64,000 nucleotides of DNA from Flavobacterium glaciei (GCF_003350545.1 NZ_QQBA01000001.1:124001-188000); one strand, 5' to 3'; positions 27,665 to 37,625 are shown, counted from the stretch's first letter. Notes: a model not told the origin generated them from the sequence alone. Made by a program: numbers and translations.

Positions 27665-29251
27665 ATGACACTATATCAATGGTTTGTATTTTTCTTACTG
27701 GTACAAATAGTTCACTTTTTAGGAACGTGGAAATTATATGAAAGTGCGGGAAGAAAACGTTGGGAAGCGGCTATTCCGGTATACAATGCTATAGTTTTGA
27801 TGAAAATAATAGGTAGACCTACGTGGTGGACTATCTTGCTTTTTATACCAATTATCAATTTGATTATGTTTCCTGTAATCTGGGTGGAAACATTGAGAAG
27901 TTTTGGAAAACGATCTGGATTAGATACTTTTTTAGGAATTGCAACTCTTGGATTTTACATCTATTATGTCAATTACACTCAAAAATTAAATCATATAGCT
28001 GACAGAAGTTTAAGTCCACAAAATAAGACAGCTGATACCGTTAGCTCTTTACTTTTTGCAATTATCGTAGCAACTATAGTACATACCTATTTAATTCAAC
28101 CCTATACAATCCCTACTTCTTCCTTAGAAAAGTCCTTATTAGTAGGTGACTTTTTATTTGTAAGCAAAATGAATTATGGTGCTAGAGTTCCTATGACTAA
28201 AGTAGCGTTGCCAATGGTTCATGATTCAATCCCTGTAACTAAAAATAAATCATACTTATCTTGGCCACAATTACCTTATTTAAGACTACCTGGAATTCAA
28301 AACATAAATAGGACTGATATTGTAGTATTTAACTGGCCAGTGGATACCGTTTATAGATTTTTTGACACTTCAAAAAGACGTGCTTTCAAACCAGTAGACA
28401 AAAAATCGAATTATGTAAAAAGATGTGTTGGAATTCCTGGGGACAACTTATCTATAAAAGACGGTATGGTTTACATTGATGATAAACTACTAGAATTACC
28501 TGAAAGAGCTAAACCCCAATTCTCCTATAAAGTAGCATTAGACGGAAAAACGCCAATCGATTTTGAACACTTACTGAAAGAGATGGACATAACCGACCCA
28601 GTAATGGTTACTGATGAAACAAAAAGAGACACATTAATCTTTAGTGCTTTGACGTCTGCAAGTGCAGATAGATTAAAAAATGTACCTGGTATCACAGCAG
28701 TAATCAGACAAATATCAAGAGATGTTGATCAAGCTAATAACGGAAAAGGAGTTTTTCCTCATATTAATAAATGGAATAGTGACAATTACGGTCCAGTTTA
28801 TGTTCCTGAAAAAGGAAAAACTGTCGCTTTAACAACTGAATCATTGCCATTTTATAAAACCATAATTACTGATTATGAAACAAATGAAAATGGGGATAAA
28901 AATGAACTTAAAGTAACTGGAAACGAAATAAGAATAAATGGTAAAGTAGTCAAAAATTACACTTTCCAACAAAATTATTACTGGATGATGGGTGACAACC
29001 GTCATAACTCCGAAGACAGCCGTTATTGGGGATTTGTACCAGAAAATCACATTGTAGGGAAACCTATTTTTATCTGGTTAAGTTGGGATACAAACGGTAA
29101 AGGTTTGAATAAAATTCGTTGGGATAGAGTTTTCACAACAGTTAGTGGTGAGGGTCAGCCTCAATCCTATTTTAAATATTTCTTATTCGCTTTAGCAGCA
29201 TTTTTCGTTGGAGAATATTTTTGGAAAAAAAGAAAAGAAGCAAAAAAATAG
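27665..29251 (+). CDS. lepB: Signal peptidase I with N-terminal membrane extension
   Basis: A 528-residue membrane serine protease that removes signal peptides from exported proteins. The first ~115 residues form an extra three-helix DUF5684-like membrane region. The protease part starts at a transmembrane helix (~127-145) followed by YTIPTSSLEKSL, with the catalytic serine near residue 152 (variant of PSGSMxPTL). The catalytic lysine lies in YVKRCVGIPGD (~249) and the signature MMGDNRHNSEDSRYWGFV is near 440. About 190 residues separate the last two boxes, longer than in E. coli, and a C-terminal transmembrane helix (~505-520) with basic tail is present. This large form is usual in Bacteroidota. 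With so many signal-peptide proteins in region 1, it is the expected processing enzyme. Confidence 0.93.
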   Translation: MTLYQWFVFFLLVQIVHFLGTWKLYESAGRKRWEAAIPVYNAIVLMKIIGRPTWWTILLFIPIINLIMFPVIWVETLRSFGKRSGLDTFLGIATLGFYIYYVNYTQKLNHIADRSLSPQNKTADTVSSLLFAIIVATIVHTYLIQPYTIPTSSLEKSLLVGDFLFVSKMNYGARVPMTKVALPMVHDSIPVTKNKSYLSWPQLPYLRLPGIQNINRTDIVVFNWPVDTVYRFFDTSKRRAFKPVDKKSNYVKRCVGIPGDNLSIKDGMVYIDDKLLELPERAKPQFSYKVALDGKTPIDFEHLLKEMDITDPVMVTDETKRDTLIFSALTSASADRLKNVPGITAVIRQISRDVDQANNGKGVFPHINKWNSDNYGPVYVPEKGKTVALTTESLPFYKTIITDYETNENGDKNELKVTGNEIRINGKVVKNYTFQQNYYWMMGDNRHNSEDSRYWGFVPENHIVGKPIFIWLSWDTNGKGLNKIRWDRVFTTVSGEGQPQSYFKYFLFALAAFFVGEYFWKKRKEAKK

Positions 29252-29269
29252 TCCAAAGTTTAGAAGTTT

Positions 29270-29309
29270 AAAGTCATAAAGTTGCTAGTTAATTGCGCTT
29301 TATGACTTT
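29270..29309. repeat. Dispersed AAAGTC/GACTTT hairpin repeat
   Basis: AAAGTCATAAAG (29270-29281) and its perfect complement (29298-29309) lie between co-directional lepB and wbqC, surrounded by more AAAGTT/AACTTT units. Related hairpins are at 45990-46034 and 58542-58578. Confidence 0.6.
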
Positions 29310-29341
29310 TGACTTTATAACTTTAAAAACTTTAGACAAAT

Positions 29342-29968
29342 ATGAACATCCTCCTCCATCCTACCTATTTCCCATCGATAAGCCATTTTGCAGCCATGGT
29401 ACAATCGAAAAGTATAACCTTTGAAATAGAGGATAATTTTCAAAAGCAAACTAACCGAAACCGCGCATATATTTATAGTCCAAACGGGATTCAGTTATTG
29501 AATATCCCCGTTAAACATTCGAAAGAAAGTCATCAAAAAACAAAAGATATCAAAATTGAAACTGATTTTGATTGGCAAAAACAACATTTCAAATCATTTG
29601 AAGCAGGATACCGAAGTTCTCCTTTTTTTGAGTTTTTCGAAGATGACATCAGACCAATTTTCGAAAAAAAATATACTTTTTTATTGGATTTAAATTTTGA
29701 GATTTTCGACATCCTATTACATTGTTTCCGAATGAAAGCGGATTACACGACTACAACAGAATACTTTCACGAAGTTGACACTACTTTATTTACTGATTTC
29801 AGAACTTTAGTAAACGGAAAAAAAGACCTTTCAATATTTGATAGCTATACGCAGGTTTTTGATGATAAACACGGTTTTATCAACAATCTTAGCGTTCTCG
29901 ATTTACTTTTTAACGAAGGAAAATATGCTATGGAATATTTAAAAACTCAAAAACTGATTCTGAAATAA
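29342..29968 (+). CDS. WbqC-like family protein
   Basis: A 208-residue cytoplasmic protein of the WbqC family. It starts with the family's HPTYFPSISHFAAM (variant of QPxYxPwxGYF) and contains NRAYIYSPNGIQLLNIPVKH and WQKQHFKSFEAGYRSSPFF. WbqC proteins are linked to sugar/O-antigen gene clusters, and the biochemical role is not established. Here it ends the parA-lepB run, a conserved Bacteroidota position. It is convergent with the nuclease-like gene after 16 bp. Confidence 0.85.
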   Translation: MNILLHPTYFPSISHFAAMVQSKSITFEIEDNFQKQTNRNRAYIYSPNGIQLLNIPVKHSKESHQKTKDIKIETDFDWQKQHFKSFEAGYRSSPFFEFFEDDIRPIFEKKYTFLLDLNFEIFDILLHCFRMKADYTTTTEYFHEVDTTLFTDFRTLVNGKKDLSIFDSYTQVFDDKHGFINNLSVLDLLFNEGKYAMEYLKTQKLILK

Positions 29969-29984
29969 AATACTTGATTAGTTT

Positions 29985-31031
29985 TTAATCCAGAGAAAGT
30001 ACTGCCAGAATAGGGAAATGATCTGAATTTATAAATTGGGGGAAATTTTCGAATTTCTTAACTTTCATCCTTTCGTCAGCAAAAATATAATCAATTCTGG
30101 CTGGATAGTACCTAAATTTATAAGTCTCCCCAAAACCGATTCCAGCTTCTTCAAAACTATCTTTGAGCTTCCCCTTGATGCTTCGGTACACGTAAGAAAA
30201 CGCGCTATTGTTCATGTCGCCACAAATGATAATAGGATACGTACATTTTATTTTATGTTCCTTAAAAATCTCGGCTTGCTGTTGCTGTTGCTTAAAAGCT
30301 TTACTGATTCTAATAAATAACATTTGTGATTTGTGCTGATTAATCGCATCTATATTTTCATCAATTTCATTGACATCAGGAGATATTTTTATGGATTGAA
30401 TGTGCATATTATATACCCTAATAATATCCTTTCCTTTTTTTACATCGGCAAAAACAACGTTGTTACTCGAATTTGGAAAAATGATATTTCCTTGGTTAAT
30501 AATTGGAAATTTAGAAAAAATAGCTTGTCCTTTTTTAATTTGGTTACCATCAGTAAAAATATATCGATGAGGATACACTTTCAAATCGATATTAGCTGAT
30601 GATGAGTACTCCTGAATACACAAAATATCCGGATTTTTATCATTAATAAACGTGAGAATATCTGAAGGAACATCATCTCTGTCAATCCATTTAAAAACAT
30701 TGAACAGACGAACATTATAACTCATCACGGTAAAGTCTTTTTCTTCTTTAGGAAACTCTGGTGAAGAAAATTTATAAAATTTATTTATAAAAGTAATCCC
30801 TATTAATAAAACCAAACCAGAGACTATCAATTGCTTTTTTAATTGTATGGCCCAATAGACAAAAAACAAGCCATTCAAAATAAAAAATAATGGCATAAAA
30901 AGTGTCAAAACAGACAAAAGAGGAAACGATTTTGGTGCTAAAAAAGGTAAAGCATAGGCAATAAAAGTCACAACAGTAAGGACTATATTCAAAAAAAAGA
31001 TTCCTTTATTAAACCACGAAAGATTTTTCAT
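29985..31031 (-). CDS. Membrane-anchored endonuclease/exonuclease/phosphatase family protein
   Basis: A 348-residue protein with three N-terminal membrane helices (~9-30, 36-62, 66-85) and a C-terminal EEP domain. Visible EEP motifs are MSYNVRLFN (~103), PDILCIQEYS (catalytic Glu ~141), VYNMHIQSI, ICGDMNNS (Asp/Asn ~271) and RIDYIFAD ... NSDHFPILAVL (terminal Asp-His). The family includes nucleases, sphingomyelinases and phosphatases, and the substrate cannot be told from sequence. The anchor suggests action at the periplasmic face. It is followed upstream by two rhomboid genes on the same strand, 46 bp away. Confidence 0.85.
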   Translation of the reverse strand: MKNLSWFNKGIFFLNIVLTVVTFIAYALPFLAPKSFPLLSVLTLFMPLFFILNGLFFVYWAIQLKKQLIVSGLVLLIGITFINKFYKFSSPEFPKEEKDFTVMSYNVRLFNVFKWIDRDDVPSDILTFINDKNPDILCIQEYSSSANIDLKVYPHRYIFTDGNQIKKGQAIFSKFPIINQGNIIFPNSSNNVVFADVKKGKDIIRVYNMHIQSIKISPDVNEIDENIDAINQHKSQMLFIRISKAFKQQQQQAEIFKEHKIKCTYPIIICGDMNNSAFSYVYRSIKGKLKDSFEEAGIGFGETYKFRYYPARIDYIFADERMKVKKFENFPQFINSDHFPILAVLSLD

Positions 31032-31077
31032 TTTCTATATTTTACAGTGAGATACAATCTAAAATCTTATTTGATAC

Positions 31078-31947
31078 TTATTTCCCTACTTTGAACAAAA
31101 ATTCTTTCTCTTCTTTAGTTAAACTATCATAACCTGACTGACTAATTTTATCTAAAATTTCATCTATCTGTTGCTGAGATATATCTTTTGTAACGATTTT
31201 TGAAACACTTTTTACCAATGGCTTACTATAATTTTTATGTACTTTTTTAAATGGTATTGACGTATTTTTTTTAAACAAATTTGCAAAAAAATCTATCAAA
31301 CGAGTGACTATCGTACTTAAATCGGTTCCATTTTGAAGCAATTTAATAAAAATAAAACCAAAAAAAGCACCAGAAAGGTGAGAAATATGTCCACCCATAT
31401 TTTCTGAGCGCAGTTGCATTAAATCAACAATAATAATGACGGCGGTGATATGCCAAAGCTTAACATTTCCAAAAATCAATAAACGAAGTTCCATCAAAGG
31501 ATGATAGGTAGTAGTGGCAACCAAAATAGCCATAATAGCGGCTGAAGCACCTACAATTGGCGCATTAATATTTAAAAAATAAAATACCAAAATATAACAA
31601 ATTCCAGCAAAAATTGCACTCAACAAGTACAATCCTAACAATTGCTTAGAGGTAAAATAGGTCATAAATAACCTACCTGAAAAATTCAAAATAATCATAT
31701 TAAATACGATATGCATGATTCCGCTATGAAAAAAAGAATACGAAAGCAATGACCAAGGTTTCCATAACAAATACGATGGATTAGAGGACAAACTTACAAA
31801 TTGAATGTAATCAATCGTAATGCCCAACAAAGATAAAATAGAAAAAACAAGCCATGGAAGAACGAACAAAGCCACATTCCAAAAAATTAGCTGAATCACT
31901 AATCCTCCCATCTTATATTGTAATTTCAGATCGTCAATAATATTCAT
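31078..31947 (-). CDS. Rhomboid family intramembrane serine protease (larger copy)
   Basis: A 289-residue membrane protein with six hydrophobic segments. The rhomboid landmarks are HSGIMHIVFNMIILNFSG (helix 2), the catalytic serine in VGASAAIMAIL (GxSx motif) and the catalytic histidine in GGHISHLSGAFFGF. A ~70-residue basic cytoplasmic tail follows. The substrate is unknown. The serine motif is GASA rather than the commoner GASG. It lies 60 bp from a second rhomboid on the same strand. Confidence 0.88.
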   Translation of the reverse strand: MNIIDDLKLQYKMGGLVIQLIFWNVALFVLPWLVFSILSLLGITIDYIQFVSLSSNPSYLLWKPWSLLSYSFFHSGIMHIVFNMIILNFSGRLFMTYFTSKQLLGLYLLSAIFAGICYILVFYFLNINAPIVGASAAIMAILVATTTYHPLMELRLLIFGNVKLWHITAVIIIVDLMQLRSENMGGHISHLSGAFFGFIFIKLLQNGTDLSTIVTRLIDFFANLFKKNTSIPFKKVHKNYSKPLVKSVSKIVTKDISQQQIDEILDKISQSGYDSLTKEEKEFLFKVGK

Positions 31948-32007
31948 AATTCAATTGTGATTTAAGAGCTGATATTTAGATTTGCTACTTCAAAAAGTAT
32001 AATCATT

Positions 32008-32754
32008 TTAGTTCCAACGGTTCTTATTGAACTGATTTTTCTTCCAATACCACATAATAATAAATCCAAAAAATGCTCCGCCAACGTGTGCAAAATGTGC
32101 AATTCCACCACCACCAAAAATTGATTTACCAGATATCCCTAAATACAAATCGACTAATACTAAACCTGGCACAAAATATTTTGCTTTTATGGGTACAGGA
32201 ATAAACATTAGAGCCAATTCAGCATTAGGAAACATGAAAGCAAATGCAACTATTATTCCGTAAATAGCTCCAGATGCACCAACTGCAGTACCCACAAAGG
32301 CACTGGTAAAATTCTGAAAATCAGAAACGGATATAAATTCTTGCCATCTCGTATCAATTTTACCCTCATTTAAAAGTTGTAAAATATCTTGTTTTTCAAA
32401 TCCATTGGAAACTAAAGTATTTAAACCATCTTGAAAATAGTAATAATTTACTCCAGTATGCAATAAAGCAGCACCTAGTCCACAAGAAATATAGAAAAAC
32501 AAAAACTTTTTGCTTCCCCACATTTGCTCTAGAGCAGATCCAAAAGAATACAATGCAAACATATTGAAAAAAATATGCATAAAATTACCATGCATAAACA
32601 TATGGCTTAATGGTTGCCACAATTGAAAATCCGGATTTTCAGGAAAATATAAGGCCAATATTTTATAAGCAGCATCACCTATCGCAAGGGTACCTACAAA
32701 AAACAATACATTTACAATTATTAATTGTTTGACGGTTTCAGTTACATTTCTCAT
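32008..32754 (-). CDS. Rhomboid family intramembrane serine protease (smaller copy)
   Basis: A 248-residue rhomboid with the landmarks HGNFMHIFFNMFALYSFGS, GASGAIYGIIVAF (catalytic Ser) and IAHFAHVGGAFFGFI (catalytic His). The loop between helices 3 and 4 is enlarged (~50 residues, GLNTLVSNGFEKQDILQLL region). The start ATG overlaps the mutL stop by 4 bp, so it is translationally linked to mutL. The adjacent larger rhomboid is a distant paralogue. Confidence 0.9.
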   Translation of the reverse strand: MRNVTETVKQLIIVNVLFFVGTLAIGDAAYKILALYFPENPDFQLWQPLSHMFMHGNFMHIFFNMFALYSFGSALEQMWGSKKFLFFYISCGLGAALLHTGVNYYYFQDGLNTLVSNGFEKQDILQLLNEGKIDTRWQEFISVSDFQNFTSAFVGTAVGASGAIYGIIVAFAFMFPNAELALMFIPVPIKAKYFVPGLVLVDLYLGISGKSIFGGGGIAHFAHVGGAFFGFIIMWYWKKNQFNKNRWN

Positions 32755-34592
32755 ATTGCAAATTTTTTATCTAAATCTTCCACACGCATGGTAATGAAAG
32801 TGGGTTTATGAAATGGGGAAATATTTGGCTCTTTACAAGCAAAAAGTCCGTTAACCAAGTTCTCCTGTTCTTTTTCAGTAAGGTGTGTTCCTGTTTTCAC
32901 GGCTAAACTTTTAGCCATAGATTTGGCAATTGTATCGTTCTGGCTAAAACTGCTTTCAGGAATTCCGTCCTGCAAATCGCTTAATAATTGTTCTAAAACC
33001 AGTGAAACTTCGCTCTCTGTTACATTTACAGGAATTCCAGAAATTACGATATGATCAGTATTGTTTTCTTCAAAGACAAATCCGGTATTCATTAAAGATA
33101 ATTGTAACTCAGCGATAAGGTCCATTTCGCTTGACGAAAAAAACAAGTTCAAAGGAAACAACAACTGCTGACTTGATGCCTGATTAACGGTCATATTCAC
33201 TAAAAACTGCTCATACAAAACACGTTGATGCGCGCGTTGTTGGTCGACAATTACCATTCCTGATTTGATAGAGGAAACGATATATTTTTTATGTATTTGA
33301 TACGTTTTATGAACAGAGTGTTCTACTTCTTCGTCATTAAATAAAGAGGAAGTCACCTCTTCATTCTCGAAAGTGATGTGTCCTATTTCATCCGTATCTT
33401 GCTTTAAACCTACATAAAGACTTTCCCAATTAGCCGTTGGTTCCGGTTTTCTGTAACTGGAAAATTGCTTGCTGGGTTTTTCTTCGGAAAACGGATTGAA
33501 GTTTCCATCAACTTGAATCGTAGGTGTTGCGCCTTCTAAATCTTTGTAATGATACGGTGTATCTAAATTAGAATCACGGTCAAAATCCAAAACTGGGGCT
33601 ACATTAAACTGTCCCAAACTATGTTTTATGGAAGCCCTTAAAATAGCATATAAGGCGTGTTCATCATCAAACTTAATTTCCGTCTTAGTAGGATGAATAT
33701 TGATATCAATGGTATTAGGCGGAACTGATAAATATAAAAAATAACTAGGTTGTGCCCCATCTTTTAAGATTCCATCATAGGCAGCCATCACCGCATGATG
33801 CAAATAACCACTTTTTATAAATCGGTCATTGACAAAGAAAAACTGCTCTCCCCGATTTTTTTTGGCAAACTCAGGTTTACTGACAAATCCCTGAATCGTC
33901 ACTATTTCTGTTTCTTCCTGAACTGGAACTAATTTTTCATTTGTTTTACCTGAGAAAATATTGACAATTCTTTGTCTTAGAGTTGAGGGCGGTAAATTAA
34001 ACATTTCACTGCCATTGTGATAAAACGTAAAATATATTTTAGGGTGCGCTAAAGCCACACGTTGGAATTCATCAATAATATGGCGGTATTCCACCGTGTC
34101 AGATTTTAAAAAATTGCGTCTTGCCGGTATATTAAAAAATAAATTTTTGACTGCAAATGAAGTTCCTTTTGGCAAAACAGCAACATCTTGAGAAACAAAC
34201 TTACTACCTTCAATGACAATGTGCGTTCCAAGCTCTTCTTGATCTTGCTTGGTTTTCATCTCCATATGTGCAATTGCCGCGATAGAAGCTAGTGCTTCCC
34301 CACGAAATCCTTTGGTGTGTAATGAAAACAAATCTTCGGCTTGACGAATTTTAGAGGTAGCGTGACGTTCAAAACACAAACGCGCATCCGTAACGCTCAT
34401 TCCTAATCCATTATCAATCACTTGAACCAATGCTTTTCCAGCATCTTTAAGAATTAATTTTATATCTGTTGCTCTGGCATCTACTGCATTTTCCAGCAAT
34501 TCTTTGACAACTGACGCTGGTCTCTGAACGACTTCTCCAGCAGCAATTTGATTAGCAACATGATCAGGAAGTAATTGAATTATACTCGACAT
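32751..34592 (-). CDS. mutL: DNA mismatch repair protein MutL (endonuclease motif degenerate)
   Basis: A 613-residue mismatch-repair ATPase linking MutS recognition to downstream steps. The GHKL ATPase is clear: ELLENAVDARA, DNGLGM, RHATSKI, TKGFRGEALASIAAIA. The C-terminal domain has DQQRAHQRVLYE where endonuclease-active MutLs have DQHA-x2-E-x4-E, and the terminal metal-site motifs are reduced to ACKEPNISPFHKPTF rather than a CPHGRP-like box. So the nuclease metal site looks incomplete. MutL heads a minus-strand run with two rhomboids. The length is normal. Confidence 0.95.
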   Translation of the reverse strand: MSSIIQLLPDHVANQIAAGEVVQRPASVVKELLENAVDARATDIKLILKDAGKALVQVIDNGLGMSVTDARLCFERHATSKIRQAEDLFSLHTKGFRGEALASIAAIAHMEMKTKQDQEELGTHIVIEGSKFVSQDVAVLPKGTSFAVKNLFFNIPARRNFLKSDTVEYRHIIDEFQRVALAHPKIYFTFYHNGSEMFNLPPSTLRQRIVNIFSGKTNEKLVPVQEETEIVTIQGFVSKPEFAKKNRGEQFFFVNDRFIKSGYLHHAVMAAYDGILKDGAQPSYFLYLSVPPNTIDINIHPTKTEIKFDDEHALYAILRASIKHSLGQFNVAPVLDFDRDSNLDTPYHYKDLEGATPTIQVDGNFNPFSEEKPSKQFSSYRKPEPTANWESLYVGLKQDTDEIGHITFENEEVTSSLFNDEEVEHSVHKTYQIHKKYIVSSIKSGMVIVDQQRAHQRVLYEQFLVNMTVNQASSQQLLFPLNLFFSSSEMDLIAELQLSLMNTGFVFEENNTDHIVISGIPVNVTESEVSLVLEQLLSDLQDGIPESSFSQNDTIAKSMAKSLAVKTGTHLTEKEQENLVNGLFACKEPNISPFHKPTFITMRVEDLDKKFAI

Positions 34593-34615
34593 TAAAAAAT
34601 TTAAGTTTAAAGTTT

Positions 34616-34645
34616 AACCCCTCGACTGTGCTAAGGGTGACAATG
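34616..34645. repeat. Degenerate dispersed GC-richer repeat fragment
   Basis: A GC-richer patch (CCCCTCGACTGTG then CTAAGGGTGACA) stands in an otherwise AT-rich spacer upstream of mutL. It resembles fragments of dispersed Flavobacterium repeats; no second copy is seen in the window. Confidence 0.35.
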
Positions 34646-34725
34646 GTTTATTATAAAACCAAGAATTACAAATTTAATGAATTTCTATTGGGATTAATAG
34701 CTTATTTAATCATAAAAAAAACAAA

Positions 34726-34758
34726 AAACCTATACTATTTATGAGACAGTATAGGTTT
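34726..34758 (-). terminator. Terminator of ribH
   Basis: AAACCTATACT (34726-34736) pairs perfectly with 34748-34758. On the minus strand it is followed by a long T-run. Confidence 0.85.
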
Positions 34759-34779
34759 AATAATTAGTGTTTTTATTAT

Positions 34780-35355
34780 TTATTCCTTCAACTCTAAAGG
34801 TCTCCCTTCTTCTAATTGAATAGCTCCTGCAGATAATAAATGTTGATTATCAATTTGATGTGATAAAGAGGCCTGCTGACGAATATAGGCCATTTTGATA
34901 GCCGCAATAGCAGCTTCAGTACCTTTATTACCGTGAACACCTCCACTCCTATCAATAGATTGTTGCATGGTATTATCAGTCAATACACAAAAAATTACGG
35001 GAATATCCGTTTGAACATTCAAGTCTTTTATGCCTTGTGTAACTCCTTCACACACAAAATCAAAATGTTTAGTTTGCCCTTGAATTACACATCCAATAGC
35101 AATCACAGCATCAACATTTTGTGTTTGCAACATTTTCTTCGAACCATATATAAGTTCAAAGCTTCCAGGAACATTCCAGCGAATAATATGCTGAGCAGGA
35201 ACTTGATTTTCTAGAAGGGCTTCAATAGCACCTCTGTAAAGTCCTTCAGTTATGGAATCATTCCACTCTGAAACAACAATCCCAAAGCGAAAATCTTTCG
35301 CGTTTGGGATTGAATTTTTATCATACTCTGATAAGTTTTTATTTACGGTAGCCAT
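34780..35355 (-). CDS. ribH: 6,7-dimethyl-8-ribityllumazine synthase
   Basis: A 191-residue enzyme for the penultimate riboflavin step. Motifs: SEWNDSITEGLYRGAIEAL, WNVPGSFELIYGSKKM, AIGCVIQGQTKHFDFVCEGVTQG (with the conserved catalytic His in TKHFD), PVIFCVLTDNTMQQSIDRSGG and NKGTEAAIAAI. It is longer than the ~155-residue E. coli enzyme by short N- and C-terminal extensions. No FMN riboswitch is seen upstream. It lies 106 bp after the TPR gene on the same strand, and the two may share a transcript. Confidence 0.95.
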   Translation of the reverse strand: MATVNKNLSEYDKNSIPNAKDFRFGIVVSEWNDSITEGLYRGAIEALLENQVPAQHIIRWNVPGSFELIYGSKKMLQTQNVDAVIAIGCVIQGQTKHFDFVCEGVTQGIKDLNVQTDIPVIFCVLTDNTMQQSIDRSGGVHGNKGTEAAIAAIKMAYIRQQASLSHQIDNQHLLSAGAIQLEEGRPLELKE

Positions 35356-35461
35356 TTTATTTTAAAATTTTGATTATCGAATTCTGATTTCAGAAATTAA
35401 AGGTAGTATTTTGAATTCAAAAAACTCCAATCTTAAATCACCAATCTCATATCATTTTTTA

Positions 35462-36235
35462 CTATTGTGCTAATCCTATCAAGACATCAACTGAAGCACC
35501 CTCTGGAGTTCCTTCAAAATTATCTTTAATTTCTGTAAAATATTTCAAAGCGTCTGCTTTATTTCCTAATGCCAAAGCTGTTTTCCCAGCTTTCAACAAG
35601 AAACGCGGTGTTGTAAAATCGTTTTTATTAGACTCAGCAGCCATTACGTAATTCTCTAAAGCTTCTTTTGGTTGATTTTTTTGAGAATAAGCATCTCCAA
35701 TTGCTCCTTTTGCTAAAGCTCCTAGAACAATATCATCTGATTTAAATTTACTTAAATAATCTATTGCTTCCGAATATTTTCCTGTGTTCAAATAAGCAAT
35801 ACCTGCATAATAATTAGCTAAATTTCCAGCATCAGTTCCAGAATATTCATCTGCAATTTTTAAGAATCCAAATTTACCTTCTGAACCATTTAATGATAAC
35901 TTATATAATGAGTCACTAGCTACTCCTTCAGTTGCTTTTTGGAAATTTTGTTGTGCTACAAACATTTCGTTAGCCGCTTCCTCTTCTTGTGGTGCTGCAA
36001 CGAATCTTTGGTATCCTAAATAACCAATTGTCAGAATGGCTGCAACGGCAACTAAACCTATAATAACTTTTTGATTTTTAGCTACCCAATCCTCAGTTAT
36101 TGTAGCTGTCTCATCTAATTTAGAAAAAACCTCAGCAGTAGTACTGTCTTTTTCGTCAATGTTTACCGCTTCAACTTCGCTTTTTACTTCTTTTTCTTTT
36201 GGTGCTTTATATCCTCTTTTATTGTAAGTCGCCAT
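35462..36235 (-). CDS. Tetratricopeptide repeat membrane protein (YfgM-like)
   Basis: A 257-residue protein with a basic, charged N-terminus (~1-52), one transmembrane helix (~54-72, VIIGLVAVAAILTIGYLGY) and a periplasmic TPR region. At least three TPR-like units are seen (around AGNLANYYAGIAYLNTGKYSEAI, GAIGDAYSQKNQPKEALENY, and LLKAGKTALALGNKADALKYF). The layout resembles YfgM/BamD-like periplasmic helpers. The partner is unknown. It is divergent from recF with a 231-bp shared upstream region. Confidence 0.82.
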   Translation of the reverse strand: MATYNKRGYKAPKEKEVKSEVEAVNIDEKDSTTAEVFSKLDETATITEDWVAKNQKVIIGLVAVAAILTIGYLGYQRFVAAPQEEEAANEMFVAQQNFQKATEGVASDSLYKLSLNGSEGKFGFLKIADEYSGTDAGNLANYYAGIAYLNTGKYSEAIDYLSKFKSDDIVLGALAKGAIGDAYSQKNQPKEALENYVMAAESNKNDFTTPRFLLKAGKTALALGNKADALKYFTEIKDNFEGTPEGASVDVLIGLAQ

Positions 36236-36466
36236 TTATTTTTAATTTAGTGAGTCGCAAAAATAAAATTTTTATTCAAACCGACATAAAAAATATGCTT
36301 TTATATTCAAAAAAATATTACGGGAGGTTCTTTCTTTCCAAAGGAAAAATAATTTCCACAGAAAAAATCTAAAAGGCAATTTTATCGATATTTTTCAATA
36401 ATTTGCACCCACTTTGAAAAACCCTTTTAAAAACATCAAAGTTCTCAATACCAGCAAGCCTTACAG

Positions 36467-37546
36467 ATGTATTTAAAAAAGATTTCATTATTCAATTATA
36501 AGAATTTCTCGGAAGTAAATTTCGATTTTGATAGCAAAATAAATTGTTTCGTAGGTAAAAATGGCATAGGAAAGACAAATGTACTTGATGCAATATACCA
36601 TTTATCGTACGGGAAAAGCTATTTTAATCCGTTAGCGGTTCAGAATATAAAACATGGAGAAGAATTTTTTGTCATTGACGCTGAATTTGAAAAGAACGAA
36701 AGAACAGAACAAATTCTTTGCAGCTTAAAAAAAGGACAAAAAAAGATATTAAAACGCAACGGAAAGGCGTATGATAAATTCTCAGATCACATTGGTTTTA
36801 TTCCTTTGGTGATTATTTCTCCTGCTGATAGGGATTTGATTGTAGAAGGAAGCGAAACCAGACGTAAATTTATGGATAGCGTGATTTCGCAACTAGATCC
36901 CCATTATTTGCAGCAACTCATTCAATACCAAAAAGTAATGAGCCAGCGTAATGCTTTATTGAAATATTTTGCATTGAATCATGTTTTTGACACCGATACG
37001 CTGTCTATATATAATGAGCAACTCGACGGTTTTGGCACTTATATTTTTGAAAAAAGAAAAGAATTCATAGAACAATTCATTCCTATTTTCAACACGCATC
37101 ATCAAGCCATAACGGGTTCGCAGGAAACTGTGCAACTGGTGTATGAAAGTCATTTATTCGAAAAAGATTTACTGACTCTTTTACAGGAAAACATCAATAA
37201 AGATCGGGCTTTACATTACACAAGTGTAGGAATTCACAAAGACGATTTAGCTTTTGATATTGACGAACATCCAATAAAGAAATTTGGCTCCCAAGGCCAG
37301 CAAAAATCATATTTAATCGCCTTAAAACTGGCGCAATTTGAGTTTCTAAAAAAACAAAGCGGTGTAAAACCAATTCTGTTATTTGATGATATTTTTGACA
37401 AACTAGACGAAACTCGAGTAGCCAAAATAATCGAAATGGTTAACAGCGATACTTTTGGACAACTTTTTATTTCGGACACACATCCAGAGCGCACGGAAAT
37501 TATTGTAAAATCGACCCATCAGAGTTATAAAATTTTCAACTTATAA
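36467..37546 (+). CDS. recF: DNA replication/repair protein RecF
   Basis: A 359-residue SMC-like ATPase that loads RecA at gaps via RecOR. Visible are the N-terminal [19 protein letters not shown], Walker [17 protein letters not shown] (~29-44), the signature region [19 protein letters not shown] (~272-290) and Walker [15 protein letters not shown] (~304-317). It is not next to dnaA or gyrB, as usual in Bacteroidota. An AAGCTAATTTAGCTT palindrome follows without a T-run. Confidence 0.94.
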   Translation: MYLKKISLFNYKNFSEVNFDFDSKINCFVGKNGIGKTNVLDAIYHLSYGKSYFNPLAVQNIKHGEEFFVIDAEFEKNERTEQILCSLKKGQKKILKRNGKAYDKFSDHIGFIPLVIISPADRDLIVEGSETRRKFMDSVISQLDPHYLQQLIQYQKVMSQRNALLKYFALNHVFDTDTLSIYNEQLDGFGTYIFEKRKEFIEQFIPIFNTHHQAITGSQETVQLVYESHLFEKDLLTLLQENINKDRALHYTSVGIHKDDLAFDIDEHPIKKFGSQGQQKSYLIALKLAQFEFLKKQSGVKPILLFDDIFDKLDETRVAKIIEMVNSDTFGQLFISDTHPERTEIIVKSTHQSYKIFNL

Positions 37547-37625
37547 CTTTTATTTAATAGTTTTTATAGCGTTCAAAAATCGAAAAAAAGCTAATTTAGC
37601 TTAATAAAACTTAAATCAAATCACA

